The notes beneath the pieces are model-generated. The model ran no database searches. It saw nothing but the letters and a program-made list of their open reading frames with translations, and had not been told where the DNA came from. 64,000 bases of DNA from Aciditerrimonas ferrireducens (GTDB lineage Bacteria; Actinomycetota; Acidimicrobiia; Acidimicrobiales; UBA8190): contig NZ_JAKHEX010000003.1 of assembly GCF_023130475.1 (NCBI RefSeq), positions 1 to 64,000 on the forward strand, in the 5' to 3' direction. The translations under genes were made by a program, and so were the position numbers. Below are positions 56,829 to 64,000 of the stretch, piece by piece (the stretch's first letter is position 1; each line of letters opens with the position of its first letter).

Positions 56829-59483
56829 TCAGGCCGGGACGCCGGCGGGACCCTCGTCCTTCACGACCCCGAGGGCCAAGAGGGCCTGGGCGGCCGCCAG
56901 GCGGGCCACCGGCACCCGGAACGGGGAGCAGCTCACGTAGTCCACCCCCGCCCCGGCGAACACCTCGATGGAGGCCGGGTCGCCCCCGTGCTCCCCGCAG
57001 ACCCCCAGCTTCAGGTCCGGCCGGTGAGCCCGGCCCCGCTCGCAGGCCAGGCGGACCAGCTCCCCGACCCCCTCGGGGTCGACGGTCTCGAACGGGTTGG
57101 CCGGCAGCAGCCCCTTGGCCAGGTAGGCGCTCATCATGCGGCCCTCCACGTCGTCCCGGGAGAAGCCGAAGGTGAGCTGGGTCAGGTCGTTGGTCCCGAA
57201 CGAGAAGAACTCGGCCACCTCGGCGATCTCCCCGGCCCGCAGGGCCGCCCGGGGGGTCTCGATCATCGTCCCGATCCGGACCTCCAGGCCGCCCGCCCCC
57301 GCCTCGGCCAGGGCCTCCTCCACCCAGCGCCGGGCCTCGGCGAGCTCCGCCTTCGCCACCGTCAAGGGGATCATGATCTCGACCACCGGCCGGCCCCCCG
57401 CCGCCACCCGGTCGGCCGCGGCCTCCATGAGGGCCCGGACCTGCATGCTGTAGAGGCCCGGCTTCAGCACCCCGAGGCGGACCCCGCGGACCCCGAGCAT
57501 CGGGTTGAACTCCCGCCAGGCCTTCGCCGCGCCGTAGAGCCGCTCCTCCTCGTCGCTCAGGCCCTCGGTCGCCCGCTTGAGCTCCAACTCGGCCACGTCC
57601 GGCAGGAACTCGTGCAAGGGGGGGTCCAGGAGCCGGACGGTGACCGGCAGGCCGTCCATCTCCTCCAGGATGGCCCGGAAGTCCTCCCGCTGGACCGCCC
57701 GGAGCTCCTCCAGGGCGGCCCGCTCCTCCTCCTCGGTCTCCGCCAGGATCATCCGCCGGACCACCGGCAGGCGGTCCTCGCCGAGGAACATGTGCTCGGT
57801 CCGGCACAGCCCGATCCCCTCGGCCCCGAGGCGCCGGGCGTTGCGGGCGTCGGGGCCGTTGTCGGCGTTGGCCCGCACCGCCAGGTGCCCGGCCCGCAGC
57901 TCGTCGGCCCAGCCCAGGATGGTCTGGAGCTCGGGGGGCGGCTCGGCGGCGGTCAGGGGCACCTGGCCGAGGACCACCTGGCCGCTCGAGCCGTCGATGG
58001 AGAGCCAGTCGCCCTCCTCGACCACCGTGCCGCCGACCTCCATCCGCCGACCGCTGATCCGCAGCGCGTCGGCCCCGACGACCGCCGGCTTGCCCCAGCC
58101 CCGGGCCACCACCGCGGCGTGGGACACCAGGCCGCCCCGAGCGGTCAGGATGCCCTGGGCGGCCAGCATCCCGTGGACGTCCTCCGGGGAGGTCTCGGTC
58201 CGCACCAGGATGACCGGCTCGCCCCGGGCAGCGGCCGCCTCGGCGTCGTCGGCCGAGAAGTAGGCCCGCCCGACCGCCGCCCCCGGCGAGGCGGCCAGGC
58301 CGGTGGTGAGGACCTCGAGGTCCTGGGTGGCGAACTGGGGGTGCAGGACCTGCTCGACGTGGTCCTCGGTGATCCGCTGGATCGCCTCGGCCCGGCTGAG
58401 GGCGATGGCCGGGTCGCTGGTCATGTCGACCGCCATCCGCAAGGCGGCCCGGCCGGTCCGCTTGCCGACCCGGGTCTGGAGCATCCAGAGCTTGCCCTGC
58501 TCGATGGTGAACTCCGTGTCGCACATGTCCCGGTAGTGGCGCTCCAGGCGGGCGAAGATCTCGAGCAGCTCGGCGTGCACCTCGGGGAACAGCTCCGCCA
58601 GGGCCGAGAGGGGCAAAGTGTTGCGGATCCCGGCCACCACGTCCTCCCCTTGGGCGTTCACCAGGAAGTCCCCGTACTCGCCCTGGGCGCCGGTGTTGGG
58701 GTCCCGGGTGAAGCCCACCCCGGTGCCCGAACGGTCGTCCCGGTTCCCGAAGACCATGGCCTGGACGTTCACCGCCGTGCCCAGGTCGTGCGGGATGCCC
58801 TCGTGCTCCCGGTAGGCCCGGGCCCGGGGCCCGTTCCAGGAGCGGAAGACCGCCTCGATCGCCCCCCGGAGCTGCTCGTCGGGGTCCTGGGGGAAGGGCC
58901 GGCCGGTGGCCCGCTCGACGATCGCCTTGTAGGAGTCGCAGAGGAACCGCAGCAGGACCACCGGGACCCCGGCGTCGGCGTCGGTCCCGGCCAGCTCCTT
59001 GGCCGCCTCGAGCAGCCGGTCGAACTCCTCCCCGGGGATCTCCAGGACGATCCGGCCGTACATGGCCAGGAAGCGCCGGTAGGAGTCGTAGGCGAAGCGC
59101 TCGTCACCGGTCTGCTTCGCCAGGCCGGCCACCGAGCGGTCGTTCAGGCCGAGGTTGAGGACCGTGTCCATCATGCCCGGCATGGAGAACTTCGCGCCCG
59201 AGCGGACGCTGACCAGCAAGGGGTCCTCGGGGTCCCCGAGCCGCTTGCCCATGCGCTCCTCGAGCCGGGCCCGGGCCGCGGCGACCTCCTCGTCGAGCCC
59301 CGCCGGCCAGCCCGCTGTCAGGTAGGCCCGGCAGGCCTCGGTGGAGATGGTGAAGCCCGGGGGGACCGGCAGGCCGAGGACCGAGGTCATCTCGGCCAGG
59401 TTCGCCCCCTTACCGCCGAGGAGGTCCTTCAGCTCCATCGGCGGCCGCTCGTGGCGGTGGTCGAAGTCGAAGACGTACCCCAT
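56829..59483 (-). CDS. ppdK: Pyruvate, phosphate dikinase
   Basis: Interconverts pyruvate, ATP and phosphate with phosphoenolpyruvate, AMP and pyrophosphate. The ATP-grasp part contains LLGGKGANLAEMTSVLGLPV, the swivelling phosphohistidine domain has TARGGLVSHAAVVARGWG with the catalytic His, and the C-terminal PEP-binding barrel has TNDLTQLTFGFSRDD and GVCGEHGGDP with its Cys. Length 884 is full. The ATG at 59483 is close to the conserved KGYVFDF-like start. Lies 27 bp before dnaG on the same strand and 71 bp after glyS. Confidence 0.96.
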   Translation of the reverse strand: MGYVFDFDHRHERPPMELKDLLGGKGANLAEMTSVLGLPVPPGFTISTEACRAYLTAGWPAGLDEEVAAARARLEERMGKRLGDPEDPLLVSVRSGAKFSMPGMMDTVLNLGLNDRSVAGLAKQTGDERFAYDSYRRFLAMYGRIVLEIPGEEFDRLLEAAKELAGTDADAGVPVVLLRFLCDSYKAIVERATGRPFPQDPDEQLRGAIEAVFRSWNGPRARAYREHEGIPHDLGTAVNVQAMVFGNRDDRSGTGVGFTRDPNTGAQGEYGDFLVNAQGEDVVAGIRNTLPLSALAELFPEVHAELLEIFARLERHYRDMCDTEFTIEQGKLWMLQTRVGKRTGRAALRMAVDMTSDPAIALSRAEAIQRITEDHVEQVLHPQFATQDLEVLTTGLAASPGAAVGRAYFSADDAEAAAARGEPVILVRTETSPEDVHGMLAAQGILTARGGLVSHAAVVARGWGKPAVVGADALRISGRRMEVGGTVVEEGDWLSIDGSSGQVVLGQVPLTAAEPPPELQTILGWADELRAGHLAVRANADNGPDARNARRLGAEGIGLCRTEHMFLGEDRLPVVRRMILAETEEEERAALEELRAVQREDFRAILEEMDGLPVTVRLLDPPLHEFLPDVAELELKRATEGLSDEEERLYGAAKAWREFNPMLGVRGVRLGVLKPGLYSMQVRALMEAAADRVAAGGRPVVEIMIPLTVAKAELAEARRWVEEALAEAGAGGLEVRIGTMIETPRAALRAGEIAEVAEFFSFGTNDLTQLTFGFSRDDVEGRMMSAYLAKGLLPANPFETVDPEGVGELVRLACERGRAHRPDLKLGVCGEHGGDPASIEVFAGAGVDYVSCSPFRVPVARLAAAQALLALGVVKDEGPAGVPA

Positions 59484-59554
59484 GGCCTCTCCCCCTCGGC
59501 GGACGGACGCCCAGAGCCTACCGGCACCGACGCCGGGCCCCGGGGGCCGAGGGC

Positions 59555-60913
59555 TCAGGCGAAGAGCCGCCGGCAGACCTCGGGGACCAGCTGGTCGATG
59601 GCCACCCGGACCTGCTCGGTGGTGTCCCGGTCCCGGATGGTCACGGCACGGTCCTCCAGGGACTCGAAGTCCACGGTCACGCAGAGGGGGGTGCCGACCT
59701 CGTCCTGGCGGCGGTAGCGCCGGCCGATGGACTGGGTGACGTCGAAGTCGCACATGGCCACCGGCTGGAGCAGCCCCAGGACCTCCCGGGCCAGGGGGAC
59801 GAGGCGCTCGTGCTTCGAGAGCGGCAGGACCGCCACCTGGTAGGGGGCCAGGCGAGGGTGGAGCCGGAGGACCGTCCGGCGCTCCCCGCCCACCTCGTCC
59901 TCCTGGTAGGCGGCCAGCAGGAAGGCCATCATCGTGCGGGTCGCCCCGGCGGCCGGCTCGATGACCCAGGGCACGTAGCGCTCCTGGGTCTGGGGGTCGA
60001 AGACCTCGAGCTTCTCTCCCGAGGCCGCCGAGTGGGCCTTCAGGTCGTAGTCGGTCCGGTTGGCGATGCCCTCGAGCTCGTCCCAGCCCCAGGGGAAGAG
60101 GAACTCGACGTCGGCGGTGGCCTTCGCGTAGTGGGCCAGCTCCTCGGGCTCGTGCTGGCGGAGCCGCAGGCGGTCCTCGGGGATCCCGAGCTCCCGGTAC
60201 CAGCGGAGCCGCTCGGCGGTCCAGTAGGCGAACCACTGGTCGGCCTCGGCCGGGGGCACGAAGAACTCGAGCTCCATCTGCTCGAACTCCCGGGTCCGGA
60301 AGACGAAGTTCTGCGGGGTGATCTCGTTCCGGAAGGACTTGCCGACCTGGGCGATGCCGAAGGGCGGCTTCTTCCGGGTGGTCTGGAGGACCTGCAGGAA
60401 GTTCACGAACATGCCCTGGGCGGTCTCGGGGCGCAGGTAGCAGACCGTCGCCTCGTCCTCCACCGGCCCGGCATGGGTCTTGAACATCAAGTTGAACGCC
60501 CGGGGCTCGGTCAGGTCGGTCGAGCCGCAGCTCGGGCAGACCCCGTCGATCTTGTCGGCCCGCCAGCGCTCGTGGCACTGCCGGCAGTCCACCAAGGGGT
60601 CGGTGAAGTTCGCCAGGTGCCCCGAGGCCTCCCAGATGCGGGGGCTCGAGAGGATGGCGGCGTCCAGGCCCACCACGTCGTCCCGCAGCTGCACCATGCT
60701 CCGCCACCACGCGTCCTTCACGTTCCGCAGCAGCAGGACCCCGAGCGGCCCGTAGTCGTAGGTCGAGCGGAACCCGCCGTAGAGCTCGGCCGAGGGGAAG
60801 ATGAATCCCCGCCGCTTGCAGAGGTTCACGACCTTCTCCATGAGGTCCTCCTGGCCCGGCTGGCTGGCCGGGGCGGGGGCCTCGGGGACCGGGGGGTTCG
60901 CCGGGGGGGTCAT
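59555..60913 (-). CDS. glyS: Glycyl-tRNA synthetase (single-chain type)
   Basis: Charges tRNA-Gly with glycine. This is the alpha-2 dimeric type seen in actinobacteria: KRRGFIFPSAELYGGFRSTY, motif 2 QVGKSFRNEITPQNFVFRTR, and motif 3 ATRTMMAFLLAA. A zinc-type CRQCHERW...CPSC lies within the catalytic domain. Length 452 is as expected. I choose the ATG at 60913, which overlaps the hemW stop (ATGA); the internal ATG (MEKVVNLC) is a possible shorter start. Confidence 0.95.
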   Translation of the reverse strand: MTPPANPPVPEAPAPASQPGQEDLMEKVVNLCKRRGFIFPSAELYGGFRSTYDYGPLGVLLLRNVKDAWWRSMVQLRDDVVGLDAAILSSPRIWEASGHLANFTDPLVDCRQCHERWRADKIDGVCPSCGSTDLTEPRAFNLMFKTHAGPVEDEATVCYLRPETAQGMFVNFLQVLQTTRKKPPFGIAQVGKSFRNEITPQNFVFRTREFEQMELEFFVPPAEADQWFAYWTAERLRWYRELGIPEDRLRLRQHEPEELAHYAKATADVEFLFPWGWDELEGIANRTDYDLKAHSAASGEKLEVFDPQTQERYVPWVIEPAAGATRTMMAFLLAAYQEDEVGGERRTVLRLHPRLAPYQVAVLPLSKHERLVPLAREVLGLLQPVAMCDFDVTQSIGRRYRRQDEVGTPLCVTVDFESLEDRAVTIRDRDTTEQVRVAIDQLVPEVCRRLFA

Positions 60914-62106
60914 CCGGGCGAGGATACCGGCCGGGCCGTCGGGTCGAGGTGGACGGCCAGGGCGTCGGCCAGCAGCCGGCCCCGGCGGGTCAGGACCAGG
61001 CGGTCCCCCGCTGCCTCGACGAGCCCGGCCAGCTCCGGCCGGCCGGCCAGGGCCTCGGCCAGGGCCGCCCGGGGCACCCCCCGGGGGGTGCGGAGGGCCA
61101 GGGCCAGGCGCTCCAGGCGCCGCTGCTCGGGGGTCAGGACCTCCCCGCCGGCCAGGGCCGGCCGACCGGTCTCGACCGCCTGCAGCCAGCGCCGCAGGCT
61201 CCGCTCGTGCCACCAGCGCCGGCCCTGCAGGTGGGACGCGGCCGAGGGGCCCAAGCCCAGGTAGTCGCCGCCGGCCCAGGTGGCCTGGTTGTGCTCGCAG
61301 GCCCCGCCGGGCCGGGCCCAGGAGGAGATCTCCACCCAGCGGTAGCCGGCGTCGCCGAGCAGCTCGTCGACCAGCTCGTAGCGGGCGGCAAGCTGCTCCT
61401 CCTCCGGCCAGCGGGCCGGGTCCCGGGCCAGGGCGGTCCGGGGCTCGACGGTGAGCAGGTAGCAGCTCACCTGGCCGGGCGGCTTAGGCAGGGCCAGGAG
61501 GGCCTCGAGGGCCCGGCGCAGGTCCTCCTCGGTCTCGGCCGGGGACCCCACCACGAGGTCCACCCCAAAGCGCGCCAGGCCGGCCCCGCCGAGCAGGCGG
61601 GCGGCCCGCAGGCCCGCCTCGGGGGCCTGCCGGCGGCCCAGGCCGGCGAGCACCGGGGCGGCGAGGGCCTGGACCCCGAGCGACACCCGGTTCACCCCGG
61701 CGGCCAGCCAGGCCTCCAGGGCCTTCGGGGTCACGTCCTCGGGGTTGGCCTCCAGGGTCACCTCCGCACCGGGCCGCCGGGGCAGGGCGGCGAGCAGCGA
61801 GCGCAGGAGGGCCGGGGGTAGGCGCGAGGGCGTGCCCCCGCCGAGGTAGACGGTGCTGGCCCCGCCGGCCAGCCGCTCGGCCACCTCCCCCGGGTCGACC
61901 GGCGGGGCGGGGGGCTCCAGGCCCGCCCGGGCCAGCCGGTCGAGCTCGGCCCGGACCCCGGCGACGAACCGGGCCGCCAGGTGGTCCTGGCCGACCGCCA
62001 CCGCGTAGCCGCAGTAGTCGCAGCGGTCCCGGCAGAAGGGCACGTGGACGTAGAGCCCGAAGCCTCCCTGGGCAGAGTCCAGCGCGGCGCCGTCGGGCGC
62101 CCCCAT
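60910..62106 (-). CDS. hemW: HemW-like radical SAM protein
   Basis: HemW-type proteins resemble coproporphyrinogen III dehydrogenase but act as heme chaperones. The radical SAM motif is CRDRCDYCGY (CX3CX2C), the lead-in is LYVHVPFC, and the SAM-binding segment VYLGGGTPS follows. The C-terminal domain is complete (398 residues). The ATG at 62106 fits the family start. Coproporphyrinogen-dehydrogenase HemN would normally be longer and carry extra N-terminal residues. Confidence 0.9.
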   Translation of the reverse strand: MGAPDGAALDSAQGGFGLYVHVPFCRDRCDYCGYAVAVGQDHLAARFVAGVRAELDRLARAGLEPPAPPVDPGEVAERLAGGASTVYLGGGTPSRLPPALLRSLLAALPRRPGAEVTLEANPEDVTPKALEAWLAAGVNRVSLGVQALAAPVLAGLGRRQAPEAGLRAARLLGGAGLARFGVDLVVGSPAETEEDLRRALEALLALPKPPGQVSCYLLTVEPRTALARDPARWPEEEQLAARYELVDELLGDAGYRWVEISSWARPGGACEHNQATWAGGDYLGLGPSAASHLQGRRWWHERSLRRWLQAVETGRPALAGGEVLTPEQRRLERLALALRTPRGVPRAALAEALAGRPELAGLVEAAGDRLVLTRRGRLLADALAVHLDPTARPVSSPG

Positions 62107-62153
62107 GGACAGCGGCTCAGGGCGCACCGGCCCGGGGATCACCGGACCAGGGC

Positions 62154-63644
62154 TCACCGGCCCGGGCTCCCCCGCGCCGGGCCCTCGCCGGAGGCCTGGC
62201 CCTCCCGGGCGGCGGCCTGGGCGGCCCGCCAGCGGGCCAGGGCGTCGGCCCGCTCGACCCCGTGGTCGACCAGGGGCGGTCGGGCGGGCGCCGAGCCCAG
62301 GTAGCGGCGCCGGTAGACCCCCTCGGGGTCGAACCGCTCGGCCTGGCGGTCGGGGTTGAAGACCCGGTAGTAGGGGGCGGCGTCGGTGCCCACCCCGGCC
62401 ACCCACTGCCAGCCCTGGTTGTTCGAGGCCAGATCCCCGTCGACCAGGTGCCAGAGGAACCAGCGGGCCCCGAGACGCCAGTCGAGGTGCAGGTCGTTCA
62501 CGAGGAAGCTGGCGCAGACCATGCGCACCCGGTTGTGCATCCAGCCCTCCTCGAGGAGCTGGCGCATGCCGGCGTCGACCAGGGGGTAGCCGGTCTCCCC
62601 CCGGGCCCAGGCGGCGAAGCGGGCCTCGGCCGCCGGCCCGCGCTCGACCCGCAGGAAGCGGCCCGCCAGCACGAGCGGTGACCAGGCGGCCTCGGGCCGG
62701 TGCCAGAGGACGTCCGCGTAGAACTCCCGCCAAGCCAGCTCGGCCACGAACCGCTCCAGGGCCGGGCCCCTGGCCGCGGCCTGGGCCTCGGCCAGGACGG
62801 TTCGGGGATGGAGGACGCCGAGGTGGAGGTCGGCCGAGAGCCGCGAGGTGCTCGGCAGGTCGGGCCGGTCCCGCTCGCGGTGGTAGGCGGCCAGGGGCCC
62901 GTCGCAGAACGCCCGCAGGCGGGCCCGGGCCGCCTCGCTGCCCGCAGCCGGCAGGCGGGGGGCCGGTCCGAGGGGCAGCCCCGCCCACCAGGCCGGCAGG
63001 CCGAGCGCCCCGAGGGCGGCGGCGTCGTCGTTCGCGGCCGAGAGGACGTCGATGCCGCCGAGCAGGTCGTCGACGGTGACGTCGCTCGCGAGCCCCTCGG
63101 TGCGCAGGTCAGGGGCAGGCCGGGGCGGCTCGACCGGGACCTGGAGCCAGGCCCGGTGGAAGGCGCTGAAGACCGCGAAGGGCTGGCCGTCGGCCCGCCG
63201 GACCCGCCCGGGGGCCACCAGGTAGGGGGTGCCCTGGCGGACCAGCCGGCGCCCGTCGGCGGCCAGTCGCTCGGCCACCGCCCGGTCCCGTCGGCGGCCG
63301 TAGGGGGTGGTCTCGCCGCTCGCCAGCACCACGTCGGCCCCGGCCTCGGCGGCCACCTGGGCTACGACCTCGGCGACCGCCTCGGCGCCCCCCTGACCCG
63401 GGGCCCGGCGGAGGGTCAGGGTCCCCCCGAGCCGGCGGTCCAGGTCGGCCAGGCAGGCCGCCAGGAAGCGCCGGCGGTTCGGGCCAGCCCCGCGGGCGGC
63501 CCGGGGGTCGAGGACGAAGAGGGGGACGACCGGGGCCGACCCGGCCGCCTCGGCCGCTGCCTGGAGGGTGGGGAGGTCGTCGACCCGGAGATCCCGGCGG
63601 AACCAGAAGACGACGGGCCGTCCGGGGGTGCGAGCCGGGCTCAC
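62154..63644 (-). CDS. phrB: Cryptochrome/DNA photolyase family protein
   Basis: Repairs UV-induced cyclobutane dimers using light and FAD. VVFWFRRDLRVDDLPTL opens the antenna domain; the FAD domain has AELAWREFYADVLW, the loop GYPLVDAGMRQLLEEGWMHN and DGDLASNNQGWQW. Length 496 is typical. The GTG overlaps the recO stop (GTGA). Class I CPD photolyase is the best call; other cryptochrome-like functions cannot be excluded. Confidence 0.93.
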   Translation of the reverse strand: MSPARTPGRPVVFWFRRDLRVDDLPTLQAAAEAAGSAPVVPLFVLDPRAARGAGPNRRRFLAACLADLDRRLGGTLTLRRAPGQGGAEAVAEVVAQVAAEAGADVVLASGETTPYGRRRDRAVAERLAADGRRLVRQGTPYLVAPGRVRRADGQPFAVFSAFHRAWLQVPVEPPRPAPDLRTEGLASDVTVDDLLGGIDVLSAANDDAAALGALGLPAWWAGLPLGPAPRLPAAGSEAARARLRAFCDGPLAAYHRERDRPDLPSTSRLSADLHLGVLHPRTVLAEAQAAARGPALERFVAELAWREFYADVLWHRPEAAWSPLVLAGRFLRVERGPAAEARFAAWARGETGYPLVDAGMRQLLEEGWMHNRVRMVCASFLVNDLHLDWRLGARWFLWHLVDGDLASNNQGWQWVAGVGTDAAPYYRVFNPDRQAERFDPEGVYRRRYLGSAPARPPLVDHGVERADALARWRAAQAAAREGQASGEGPARGSPGR

Positions 63645-64000
63645 GGTCGGACCGGGGTCCGCAGACTGCGCAGCCGGCGGTCCAGGTGCTGCTCCATGAG
63701 CTCTCCGGCCAGCTCGGCCACCTCGGCGACCGCCGGGCCGGCCGGCTGAGCCAGGGCCCAACGGAGCTGGCCCCCCAAGACGGCCTGGAGGAGCCCCAGG
63801 GCCTCCCCCGAGAGCCCCCGGCCGCTGGCGTGGGCCCGGCAGCGCACCCCGCCGGCCGGCCCGTCGAAGGCCACCAGCTGGTCGGTCGCCCCGCACTCGT
63901 TGCAGGCGGCCACCTGGGGCGCTGCTCCCTCGAGGGCGAGGGCCCGGAGGAGGAAGGCGGGGACGAGCAGCGGGGGGTCCTCGGCCTCGAGGACCCCGAG
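63641..64000 (-). CDS. recO: DNA repair protein RecO, C-terminal part (runs off the right edge)
   Basis: The frame enters from base 64000 with no stop for 119 residues. LLVPAFLLRALALEGAAPQV then CNECG, followed by FDGPAGGVRCRAHASGR, gives the RecO C-terminal zinc-finger pattern (C-x2-C...C). RecO loads RecA with RecR in gap repair. The N-terminal OB domain lies outside the window. The recO gene starts this leftward operon and overlaps phrB by 4 bp. Confidence 0.85.
   Translation of the reverse strand, partial: LGVLEAEDPPLLVPAFLLRALALEGAAPQVAACNECGATDQLVAFDGPAGGVRCRAHASGRGLSGEALGLLQAVLGGQLRWALAQPAGPAVAEVAELAGELMEQHLDRRLRSLRTPVRP

Noticed and set aside
55326-59717. A plus-strand open frame of more than 1400 codons opposite dnaG and ppdK
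   Set aside because: It is entirely antisense to two well-conserved enzymes and shows no domain, only compositional bias.

Overview
The window is very GC-rich, gene-dense, double-stranded bacterial chromosome with many GTG starts. An Rpf-type cell-wall lysozyme domain, a WXG100 protein, DUF1707 and PGWW...DGRWYPPE proteins, mycothiol-type enzymes, NodU-type carbamoyltransferase and the recO-glyS-dnaG-rpoD order point to a high-GC actinobacterium. The style of the secreted repeat protein at the left edge and of the Rpf protein suggests the class Acidimicrobiia; that placement is inference. No phage, insertion sequence or CRISPR array is visible.

Layout. 1-5.9 kb: edge of a secreted repeat protein, a broken GGDEF-EAL gene, an aldose-epimerase-like gene, surE, and an Rpf-like protein behind a leader of about 390 nt. 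5.9-12.1 kb: alpha/beta hydrolase, an atypical crotonase, and the giant helicase Lhr. 12.2-18.1 kb: a small envelope/secretion-flavoured group (DUF1707, WXG100, a degenerate GGDEF protein, a 740-aa lipoprotein, a DUF2510-like membrane protein). 18-22.9 kb: thiC under a TPP riboswitch, a NodU-type carbamoyltransferase and a convergent GT4 glycosyltransferase. 22.9-28.3 kb: a perfect CIRCE element, then P450, membrane protein, SRPBCC and metallo-beta-lactamase-fold genes, an SDR and a DUF3054 protein. 28.3-36.9 kb: pirin, nitronate monooxygenase-like, a mycothiol-enzyme-like gene with a promoter-overlapping palindrome, an ArsR-type regulator, GH1 glycosidase, an M16 protease pair, and remnants of a universal stress protein and a transporter. 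36.9-43.1 kb: GAF-EAL, phosphotriesterase-like lactonase, SPFH/NfeD pair, PAS-GGDEF, HEPN-MNT toxin-antitoxin pair. 43.2-51.3 kb: a catabolic operon (GntR regulator, broken class III CoA-transferase, hydantoinase/oxoprolinase A and B, isochorismatase-like hydrolase, HMG-CoA-lyase-like enzyme). 51.4-53.3 kb: GNAT and EAL-DICT. 53.4-64 kb: tRNA-Asn and the housekeeping run recO-phr-hemW-glyS-ppdK-dnaG-rpoD, transcribed leftward with several 4-bp stop/start overlaps.

Themes. Five cyclic-di-GMP-type proteins sit in 53 kb, of which one is broken and one has lost its active-site motif. Several genes carry a TANNNT hexamer 6-7 nt before the start codon, the mark of leaderless transcripts. Three loci are damaged by internal deletions that change frame, two of them at short repeats. 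The most unexpected regulatory site is the CIRCE operator, normally a chaperonin control site, lying between a P450 operon and a glycosyltransferase.
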